Below are positions 42,398 to 49,595 of a stretch of 64,000 bases of DNA, piece by piece (position 1 is the first letter of the stretch; every line of letters starts with the position of its first letter). The notes beneath the pieces were generated by a model, which saw only the letters and a list, made by a program, of their open reading frames with translations, did not search any database and was not told where the DNA came from. The position numbers and the translations under genes were made by a program. The stretch lies in the NCBI GenBank assembly GCA_028873965.1, contig JAPPMU010000049.1, forward strand, positions 1 through 64,000, given 5' to 3'. Origin of the DNA: Chloroflexota bacterium. GTDB taxonomy: Bacteria > Chloroflexota > Dehalococcoidia > Lucifugimonadales > UBA3495.

Positions 42398-42828
42398 TCA
42401 ACCGGGCGGTGTCAGCAAAAAAAGTCGTCGTTCCGGCCTTAACCCGTCATTCCTGCGGAAGCAGGAATCCAGAGGCTTCACAATGAACGAATCTGGAACA
42501 CCGTTAACGATTGCGGCCACTGGATTCCCGCTTTCGCGGGAATGACGAGTATAAAGTCCTCCAAATGAACGAATCTGGAACACCGTTAACGATTGCGGCC
42601 ACTGGATTCCCGCTTTCGCGGGAATGACGAGTATAAAGTCCTCCAAATGAACGAATCTGGAACACCGCTAACGATTGCGGCCACTGGATTCCCGCTTTCG
42701 CGGGAATGACGAGTGGAAGTCCTCCAACTGCGTAAGTCCTGTGACAAGCTTGTGCAGACACCAAAAAGCCCCGCCGGGAAGCCGGCGGGGCGCAATCGCG
42801 GGCGTTGGGTTGGGCTGGCGGAGCCGGG
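42398..42828. other. Repeat-filled intergenic stretch
   Basis: No gene. The whole gap is taken up by a repeat family B element with an 82-bp unit repeated in tandem. Confidence 0.8.
42448..42728. repeat. Family B palindrome with an 82-bp tandem triplication
   Basis: A left arm (ATTCCTGCGGAAGCAGGAAT, about 42450) is followed by three copies of an 82-base unit beginning AATGAACGAATCTGGAACACC at 42482, 42564 and 42646, each ending in the right-arm hairpin CCCGCTTTCGCGGG. The units differ by only a few bases. The unit length and lack of spacer diversity exclude CRISPR. Confidence 0.92.
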
Positions 42829-43023
42829 CTAGCCCGGATTGTGCCGCTGCACGATCTCCACGATGCGAGAGTCCAGGCTACCCAACTGGTCATCCAGAAC
42901 GCCGGCGTCGGCGTAGGCAACGGCCAGGTGGGCGTCGTGCTGGATGTCCTCCCAGTCGGTCTCCAACTCGAACTCGTCGCGCAGCTCCTCAAACAGCTGG
43001 TCCAGCGAAGCCTTGTCGAACAT
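42829..43023 (-). CDS. Small acidic protein of unknown function
   Basis: 64 residues from ATG 43023: FDKASLDQLFEELRDEFELETDWEDIQHD, then a helical end with LGSLDSRIVEIVQRHNPG. GGAGGAGG lies about 13 bases upstream, longer than ideal. Strongly acidic and helical; unknown family. It lies next to the phage genes and may belong to that remnant. Confidence 0.55.
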   Translation of the reverse strand: MFDKASLDQLFEELRDEFELETDWEDIQHDAHLAVAYADAGVLDDQLGSLDSRIVEIVQRHNPG

Positions 43024-43227
43024 ATCGGTTTTGTTACCTCCTCCAGTTGGTCGGCGACCCTGCGGTTGGACCGCCCCGAGCCACGCCGCCGGCACAGGCT
43101 ACCCCGTGCTGACCCAGGCCGATCTCCGGCGCTCGTGGCAGCAGGGGGTATATTACTCCCAATCAACGCCGGGGGCAAGCGTTGGCCCGGCTGGCGCCGG
43201 GGCGGTTTCCCGACCCCGCCCTCGCGC

Positions 43228-43593
43228 CTAGTCCGCCGCCGGGTCGGGCACGGGCTCGGTGGGAGTCAGGATGACCGCGCCCGTCGGCTCGTCGTGGCGG
43301 TGACGCAGCACCAGGTCCACCCGCTCGTGCAGCGCCCGCAGCAGCCCGCGATTCTCCGCCACCTGCTCCCGCAGGTCGGCGATCTGCGTTCGCAGGTCGG
43401 CTATTTCCTGCCGCAGGCCGGCGATGGCCTCCCATATCCGGTTGTTCTCCCCGCGCAGGCCGTTGATGTCTCCCTGTATGCGGCCCACCACCAGGAGCAG
43501 GCGGAACAGTGCGCCCAGGATGGCAAGCTGCAGGAGGCCCATGAACCCCATGAAGGCGAAGAGAATAGTAGCGTTTACGTTGAAGTCGCCCAT
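43228..43593 (-). CDS. Membrane-anchored coiled-coil protein with HxH tail (paralog D)
   Basis: 121 residues. The N-terminus holds a long hydrophobic helix (ILFAFMGFMGLLQLAILGALF), then a coiled coil with 7-residue repeats (LRQEIADLRTQIADLREQV) and a tail with LVLRHRHDEPTGAV followed by Pro/Asp residues. It is the most diverged of the four paralogs (RHRH in place of NHxH). ATG at 43593; AAGGAGA upstream. Function unknown. Confidence 0.75.
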   Translation of the reverse strand: MGDFNVNATILFAFMGFMGLLQLAILGALFRLLLVVGRIQGDINGLRGENNRIWEAIAGLRQEIADLRTQIADLREQVAENRGLLRALHERVDLVLRHRHDEPTGAVILTPTEPVPDPAAD

Positions 43594-43692
43594 TCCGCAG
43601 TCTCCTTGCGGTTTGCCAATATGCTATCACCCTTCGTCAACGGTGACCGGCGTGCGTGTCACCCACAGTTCGCCGCTTCATTATACTGAACC

Positions 43693-43740
43693 GTCAGAAG
43701 CAGGATTTACGGGATTTTGGGATTGGACAGGATTGGGAGA
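43693..43740. repeat. Palindromic repeat family A, half copy
   Basis: GTCAGAAGCAGGATTTACGGG and the following GGATTGGACAGGATTGGGAGA match one arm of the 3166-3275 element, including its central block, but no matching right arm follows. It is a truncated copy. Confidence 0.75.
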
Positions 43741-44084
43741 TCTCCGCCGCGCTGCGCTGGCAATGACGATGCGGGGAAACCCAAATGGCCGCATCTCAAA
43801 AAATCGCCCAAATCCGGCCTTTTTCGTAATACTCCCGTAATATTGACGCCGCTACAATTGCAGGGCAATTCTGGAAATCTATCCAGCCGTCACCCACGGC
43901 CGGCCGTATGCCGGCCCCAAAGACGGCCTCACTGCAAGGAGGTGTGAGCCAAACTACCTGTCGAAAGACGCCCCACGCCCGCCCGCGGGCAACTCTTCAA
44001 ACAGGCCCCGCAAACCAACGGGCCGAGGGCGCACCGAAAACCAAGATTACCCAGAGGACAATCTCGAAAGGGAGATTTTGTCAA
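43741..44084 (+). other. Leader region of the surface-protein operon
   Basis: No separate gene is supported. An A+T-richer patch around 43830-43870 (TTGACG near 43846, TACAAT near 43854) is the likeliest promoter, though the spacing is not standard. A GGCCGGCCGTATGCCGGCC hairpin lies near 43900, and AAGGAGGTGTG near 43936 could start translation in frame with the surface protein at a GTG, but the paralogs argue for ATG 44085. Confidence 0.4.
44060..44077 (+). promoter_or_regulatory. Hairpin-embedded ribosome-binding site, surface gene 1
   Basis: AATCTC (44060-44065) and GAGATT (44072-44077) enclose GAAAGG; the GGGAG ribosome-binding site is half in the loop and half in the stem. Seven bases later comes ATG 44085. 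The same element precedes the genes at 47151 and 49596. Confidence 0.7.
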
Positions 44085-47045
44085 ATGAGTAGAAAAACGA
44101 GAAAGCTGATATGGTCAGCGCCCCTGGTGGCGGTACTCGCCGTCGTCGGTGCCCTGGCCATCTTTGCGGCGCAGGCGCCCAATGTGGCCCTTGCCCATGA
44201 CCCGCCCGGTGCGGTGACAGGCCTCACCCTTGAGGTGGTGAGCTCCATGGAGGTCAAGCTGACCTGGACGGCTCCCACCACGGGCGGCGCCGTTGATAGC
44301 TACCGGATCGACAAGTCCGACGACGGTTTGGTCTGGATGCTCCTCACCGACACAGTGTCCGGCGACAGCACCACTTACACTGACGATACCCTTGAGTTCA
44401 CCGGGGTGCGGTTCTACCGGGTGTTTGGCGTCAATTCCTCCGGTACCGGAGCCGTGTCCGAAGCTGAAGGCGCTCAGACTGAAGCATCAACGCAGCCGGG
44501 CCGGGTCACCGGACTACACGCCGCTGCTGCTCCCGGCAACGCCGGACGGAAGGAAATAGTTCTCACCTGGAGAGCACCAGCAACTACCGGCGGTTCTCCA
44601 ATCGAGAAGTACCACGTCTACTACACCACCCCGGATGCTCTTGCTTTCGAGGACCGCGGTACTGACGCCACCGGGCCAACAATCACGGGAACTACCCGCA
44701 TCATCGTGACCGAAGACGCCAGTCTCACGTACACGCACAAGATGCTGACGCATACCGATCCGGCTACGGATCTTTCTCCCAACACTTCCTACCGCTACCG
44801 GGTGTATGCCGTGAACAAGGCGGAACAGGTGTCAGCAATGGCTTCCGACACCCGCGGCGCCACTACCAAAAAGGTTGGTCCGCCGGACGCGCCCACCGGC
44901 CTGACCGCAGTGGCGACCGGCACCTCTGGCCAGATTCAACTCTACTGGTACCATCCGGCCGACGACGGCGGGCAAGACATCACCAACTTCCGGATCCACC
45001 AGAGGTCGGGCACTCAAACTTGGCCGGACCCCGACACCGATGCTACCGACGACCAGGTCGACAACGTAGAGGCGAAGACATCTCCGGGTGTTGTTGAGGC
45101 GACCATGAGTCTCACTGACGGCACGTCTTACCAGTTCCGGGTGTACTCGGTGACCGGTACTGATCCCAATTTCGTCTTCAGCAACGCGTATGCTGGCACG
45201 GTGAGTGCAACCCCGGTCGGTACGCAAGCGGTGCCTGACGCCCCCACGTTCACCGGCACGCGGGATGCCAAAGGCGTGGTCACGCTCAATTGGACCCGGG
45301 CCACCGATGTGTTGAGCTACCGGATTGACGTGTCAGACGACGGTGAGGAGTGGAACAAGCTCATTGAGTCCACCGGCTTCACCGACGCGCAGTACACCTA
45401 CAAGGATCCCAAGCGCGGTGACGGCGTTGAGCGGCACTACCGGATGTTTGCCCGCAACCGTCATGGCTATAGCTCATCCTCGGCTGCTGTAACAGTCGGT
45501 GTAGAAGCTGCCACCCCCCCTGGGATGGTGCGAGGCCTGACCGCTACTCCGGACCCCAACGACCCCACGAAAATCAATCTCAATTGGATGGCGCCGTCCG
45601 ACGACGGTGGCGCTACCGTGGCAGGGTACTGCATTGACTACGCGGTTGTCACTCGGCCATCTGTTGGCGCCACCTTTGACGGTCAACCTCTGCTTGACAC
45701 TCAACCTGCCGATGCCAGCCCTTGTGCTGACATCGCTTCCACCGATGGAGACGGTGCTGACGACGCCACGGGCACCCGGGTGAAAATTGAGGTCAAGATT
45801 CCGGACGCTGGTGACCTCCCCACTCCTCCGACCACCTACACCGTGGAGGATCTGAAGGCGCAAGACACCGTGCAGATCCGGGTCATCTCGCAGAACTTGA
45901 GCATTGCGAACGTCAGGAATTACAGCCCCATCGCTACTGCTGATGTCGTGAGCGTTACGACCATCAAGGCGGTCCAACCCAACATGCCGCAAGACCTGAC
46001 GGCAGAAGCTGCTCGGGACTCCAATCTGGGAGGCACCGCCAACCTGGGTGTCAACCTGCTATGGAACGCCCCTGAAGCAGTGCACGGCGGGAACATTGCC
46101 GGCTACCGCATCCAGGTGCACTACGACGCAATCCGCTGGTGGGACAGCCTGAACTGCGCGGAAATGAACCAGCAGGCCGGCTCCAATGACACCGTGGGCG
46201 AAGGCTACTGTCAGATGTACGCAATGCTGACGGACGCCCAGAAAGCCGTCGTGATGGGGGCCTACAACAAGGCCGTCAGCGACGATAAAGTCTGGATGGA
46301 CGTAGATGCCAACACCGGGACGACCCAAACTTTCTACACTCACCGGTCGGAACCCGGGAGCAACGAAGTGCGCATATACCGGGTAGCGGCCATCGACAAC
46401 GCGGCTGTTACCAAGCAAAGCCCCTGGTCCGACGAGGTTACGTACCCCGTCCAGATGCACACGCACAACGCGGCTCCCGAACGCGTCGGCATGATCGCCG
46501 ACATGATGGCGACGGTGGGTGATGATCCTTCCACCAGGGACGTGATGGGCTACTTCATGGACGCCGATGGCGACACGCTGACCTACGCGGCGTCGTCCGG
46601 CGACTACACGGTGGCCACCGCCATGATTGCGGCAGGCACCAGCATGCTGACCGTGACCCCCATGGGCGCCGGCACGGCCACCATCACGGTCACCGCCAGC
46701 GACGCCGACGGCTCCGGCATGAGCGCCACGCAGACGTTTATGGTCGAGGTGGCAGCGGCCCCGCCGGAACTGATGGAGCCGACCAACATCCAGGCTAACC
46801 CGCAGGGCAGCGGTCTGGTTTCCGTGTCATGGAATACGGTGGACGGGGCTTCGGGCTACACCATCATTGCCATCAACGTCGAAGACGTGGATGACTATGA
46901 GACGAAGGTCATCGACGACGAGACCGAGACGTCTACCCAGATTGAGCTGACGCCAGGCAAGACCTACAACATCTACGTCGGGTCCTTCGCCGGTCAGGAG
47001 TTCAATCTCAACACAGAGGAGCGCAAGAGGGTTGTTGTCGAGTAA
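44085..47045 (+). CDS. Large secreted surface protein with fibronectin type III domains
   Basis: 986 residues. An N-terminal signal (KTRKLIWSAPLVAVLAVVGALAIFAAQ, cleavage before AHD) leads to six fibronectin type III domains (each with a VTGL or PTGL start and an L-W/T-W core such as VKLTWTAPTTGG), a Big/cadherin-like domain rich in DADGDTLTYA and DADGSGMS, and a last FN3-type domain. There is no LPXTG or C-terminal membrane helix. It is probably exported by Sec and attached or shed. The basic-start signal MSRKTRK is shared with the next two genes. The hairpin ribosome-binding site marks it as their co-regulated partner. Confidence 0.85.
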   Translation: MSRKTRKLIWSAPLVAVLAVVGALAIFAAQAPNVALAHDPPGAVTGLTLEVVSSMEVKLTWTAPTTGGAVDSYRIDKSDDGLVWMLLTDTVSGDSTTYTDDTLEFTGVRFYRVFGVNSSGTGAVSEAEGAQTEASTQPGRVTGLHAAAAPGNAGRKEIVLTWRAPATTGGSPIEKYHVYYTTPDALAFEDRGTDATGPTITGTTRIIVTEDASLTYTHKMLTHTDPATDLSPNTSYRYRVYAVNKAEQVSAMASDTRGATTKKVGPPDAPTGLTAVATGTSGQIQLYWYHPADDGGQDITNFRIHQRSGTQTWPDPDTDATDDQVDNVEAKTSPGVVEATMSLTDGTSYQFRVYSVTGTDPNFVFSNAYAGTVSATPVGTQAVPDAPTFTGTRDAKGVVTLNWTRATDVLSYRIDVSDDGEEWNKLIESTGFTDAQYTYKDPKRGDGVERHYRMFARNRHGYSSSSAAVTVGVEAATPPGMVRGLTATPDPNDPTKINLNWMAPSDDGGATVAGYCIDYAVVTRPSVGATFDGQPLLDTQPADASPCADIASTDGDGADDATGTRVKIEVKIPDAGDLPTPPTTYTVEDLKAQDTVQIRVISQNLSIANVRNYSPIATADVVSVTTIKAVQPNMPQDLTAEAARDSNLGGTANLGVNLLWNAPEAVHGGNIAGYRIQVHYDAIRWWDSLNCAEMNQQAGSNDTVGEGYCQMYAMLTDAQKAVVMGAYNKAVSDDKVWMDVDANTGTTQTFYTHRSEPGSNEVRIYRVAAIDNAAVTKQSPWSDEVTYPVQMHTHNAAPERVGMIADMMATVGDDPSTRDVMGYFMDADGDTLTYAASSGDYTVATAMIAAGTSMLTVTPMGAGTATITVTASDADGSGMSATQTFMVEVAAAPPELMEPTNIQANPQGSGLVSVSWNTVDGASGYTIIAINVEDVDDYETKVIDDETETSTQIELTPGKTYNIYVGSFAGQEFNLNTEERKRVVVE

Positions 47046-47127
47046 CCGCTTCCATCCGCGAGGGTGAAAGCGCCGTTCCGGGCCGGCTTGCGGAACCAGC
47101 CGGTCGGCCGGAACCAAACAAGGAAAC

Positions 47128-47143
47128 AATCTCAAAGGAGATT
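47128..47143 (+). promoter_or_regulatory. Hairpin-embedded ribosome-binding site, surface gene 2
   Basis: AATCTC-AAAG-GAGATT, a perfect six-pair stem with a four-base loop containing part of AAAGGAG; ATG 47151 is seven bases on. Confidence 0.75.
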
Positions 47144-47150
47144 ACCGCAA

Positions 47151-49502
47151 ATGACTTACAAAACCAGAAAGCGCATCTGGCCGGTGGCTGTGGTGTCGCT
47201 GGCGGTGTTTGGGTTGCTGGCCGCGGCGGTGGCGCTGTACGCGCTGCCGACGGGGACGGCCCAGGCGCACGATTGTGACGATGAGCCAACGGCGTTGGCG
47301 CAGGCACAGTGCGACACGCTGCACGAGGTGGAGGGCGAGAACCACGACCAAGTGCCGCCCAACCAGGCGCCGACCGTCGATGCCCCGGACATGGATGAAC
47401 CCATCGAAATTGAAGGGCTCATGGTCGAAGTTGACGGCGCAACGGTGCCAAACACGCATCCAGTGCCCGGAGTGGGGGATTATTTCAGCGACCCCGACGG
47501 CGACGATTTGGAGTTCGCCGTGGGTTCATCGGATACCTCCGTGGCCACCGGGATGCTTAACGACGATGGCGACCTCGTGATCACCGCCCACGACGCCGGA
47601 GAGGCCACCATCACGGTGACCGCAACCGACCCCGATGGGGCGCAGGTCATGTTGGACATCATGGTATCGGTGCGGTTGTCGCCGGCGGAGCGCTACACCA
47701 TAACTCCCCGGAGCTACATGTTTGATGCACCGGAAACGCAGCAGGTTACCTTTACGGTATCCGCCGTGGATGCCGACAACACTCCGCTGGACGAGGACGC
47801 GACGGTCAACTTTGTGATGCAGCAGTTCCCTGCGGATGGTACCGAAATGCCGCTGGTGACGCGCGTGATCGGCTGGGACTCCAGCACCGACAACAACATT
47901 GAGGACGATGACATTCTCCAGGGTTTGCTGACGGTTCGCGCCACTGACCCTGACGGAGAGCGCGGCTTCACCGTCTACTTCCAGTGCTTCGAGCCCGGCG
48001 AGAAAGTCGAGATCGATATGCTCGACGAAGTCCCGCAGTTGGTCGGCGAGGCTACCATCAGCTGTAAGGCGCCGCCGGTTCCGCCGCCGCCGCCGGATGA
48101 CGAATTCCGTTCCGACATGATGACCGTGGTCAGCTACAACGACTGGGACCACTGGGAAATGCACGAAACGGTTTCCGACGGCTTCATCATCGATGCCGAC
48201 GACGACAACGTCAGGCACATTGTCAACGAAGGCGACGGCAAAGTTTACGATCAGATGGGCGTGCTCGTGCGCGATGAGCCCGTGGTGGACGACTACCAGT
48301 TGGCCATCAGCGAGGAGGAGCACCTGGAGCTTATGTCGGGAAGCTTGCCCCGCCGCACCAAGATGCAAGCGGAAGAGGGACAGCACACCGTGGAAGTAGG
48401 GGTGGGTGCGGACTATGTCCAGCTCACTGTCACTTCCGTACTGGAAGGCCCGGCCTACATCCGGTTCCTGGACTCCGACATGGAGCCCTTCGGTACCGAT
48501 GTGGACGAAGAGCCCATGTGGCGCGGCGCCGACGTGGTGGGCCTGGACAGCCAGGGCCGCCTGGCGCTGAACATGATGCCGGCGCTGAGCGACGCGCAAG
48601 CCCTGGCCTACGACCAGTACCGAGTGGTGATCCCCGGCCCCGTCACAGGCAATGCGTACCTGGACGGAGTTGGCGGTGATTACTACCAGGGCACCTTCCG
48701 GTTCTTCAACCCCTGCCCCAGCGACGACCACCACTTCTACGTGGAGGTGTACGAGCGGGAGGGCAAGTACCTCAAGACCACCGAAAAGATCGACTGCGTG
48801 ATTTCGCCGCGCCCTGGTCCGACGGGGTTGAGTTTCCGAATCTACAGCGAGCAGCCCGGGATAGGCGACCTGACCTTCAGGCGGGCCCGGAACGCCGGCC
48901 GTCACGACGTTCTGTTGATTGACGCCGAGAACCGGAATATCGTCCAGACCGTCGAGGACGCCACTTCGCCGGTCCGGTTCGACAACCTGAACAACGGCTG
49001 GACGTACCACCTGGTGGTGGTCGCTGAAGGCGTTGACAACCAGTATACGGCGCACGGCGTCAAGTACTTCCACGTCGAGTGGTTTGGTGAGGACGACATC
49101 CCGTTGAGCACCGCTCCGTCTGACGCACCGGACCACACGCATCCGCTGTGCCAGGCCGACGCGACCGACTACGCCGAGGCGCGGTCGCTGCTGGCCAAGT
49201 GCGACACCGAGCCGGTGACGCCGCCCGAACTGGGCGAGCCGGAAATCGTCAGCGCTATGGTTGACGACAGCGATCCGGGTGCCGCCGCCGTGGTCATCAC
49301 GTGGACGAACGGCGCCAACGCCGACGGCCACGAGGTGGGACTGGTTGACCTCTCCGACTACAGCGTACGCGACCACCGCGTCACTGACGGAAGGACGTCG
49401 CACACGTTCGGCAACGTGGAGTCCGGTCGCTACATGGCCATTGTGGTGTCCACGATGGACGCGGAGTTCGAGTACGACGTGGAGATCGTGACCGTACCGT
49501 AA
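47151..49502 (+). CDS. Large secreted surface protein, operon gene 2
   Basis: 783 residues. The signal peptide follows the same plan (TYKTRKRIWPVAVVSLAVFGLLAAAVALYALP ... AQAHD). Next come a cadherin/Big-like domain (PGVGDYFSDPDGDDLEFAV, then EATITVTATDPDGAQ), strand-rich acidic regions, a proline stretch (PPVPPPPPDDE), and a C-terminal FN3-like module (VVITWTNGANADGHEVGLVDLSDY). It has no membrane anchor at the end. Acidic, Asp-rich loops suggest Ca2+ binding. It lies 105 bases after gene 1. Surface adhesion or envelope-layer function is inferred. Confidence 0.8.
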   Translation: MTYKTRKRIWPVAVVSLAVFGLLAAAVALYALPTGTAQAHDCDDEPTALAQAQCDTLHEVEGENHDQVPPNQAPTVDAPDMDEPIEIEGLMVEVDGATVPNTHPVPGVGDYFSDPDGDDLEFAVGSSDTSVATGMLNDDGDLVITAHDAGEATITVTATDPDGAQVMLDIMVSVRLSPAERYTITPRSYMFDAPETQQVTFTVSAVDADNTPLDEDATVNFVMQQFPADGTEMPLVTRVIGWDSSTDNNIEDDDILQGLLTVRATDPDGERGFTVYFQCFEPGEKVEIDMLDEVPQLVGEATISCKAPPVPPPPPDDEFRSDMMTVVSYNDWDHWEMHETVSDGFIIDADDDNVRHIVNEGDGKVYDQMGVLVRDEPVVDDYQLAISEEEHLELMSGSLPRRTKMQAEEGQHTVEVGVGADYVQLTVTSVLEGPAYIRFLDSDMEPFGTDVDEEPMWRGADVVGLDSQGRLALNMMPALSDAQALAYDQYRVVIPGPVTGNAYLDGVGGDYYQGTFRFFNPCPSDDHHFYVEVYEREGKYLKTTEKIDCVISPRPGPTGLSFRIYSEQPGIGDLTFRRARNAGRHDVLLIDAENRNIVQTVEDATSPVRFDNLNNGWTYHLVVVAEGVDNQYTAHGVKYFHVEWFGEDDIPLSTAPSDAPDHTHPLCQADATDYAEARSLLAKCDTEPVTPPELGEPEIVSAMVDDSDPGAAAVVITWTNGANADGHEVGLVDLSDYSVRDHRVTDGRTSHTFGNVESGRYMAIVVSTMDAEFEYDVEIVTVP

Positions 49503-49572
49503 TTGACTTGAGAGGGCTCCGGGCTCGCTCCGGCGCAGTTCCGGAACCCTCCCAGTTGCGGCAGGCAACGAC

Positions 49573-49588
49573 AATCTCAAAGGAGATT
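49573..49588 (+). promoter_or_regulatory. Hairpin-embedded ribosome-binding site, surface gene 3
   Basis: AATCTC-AAAG-GAGATT, identical to the element before gene 2; ATG 49596 is seven bases on. Confidence 0.75.
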
Positions 49589-49595
49589 CAGTCAA

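Noticed and set aside
42448-42728. Possible CRISPR array
   Set aside because: The 82-bp unit is repeated as a whole with no variable spacers, and each unit ends in a known mobile-type hairpin. No cas genes are near.
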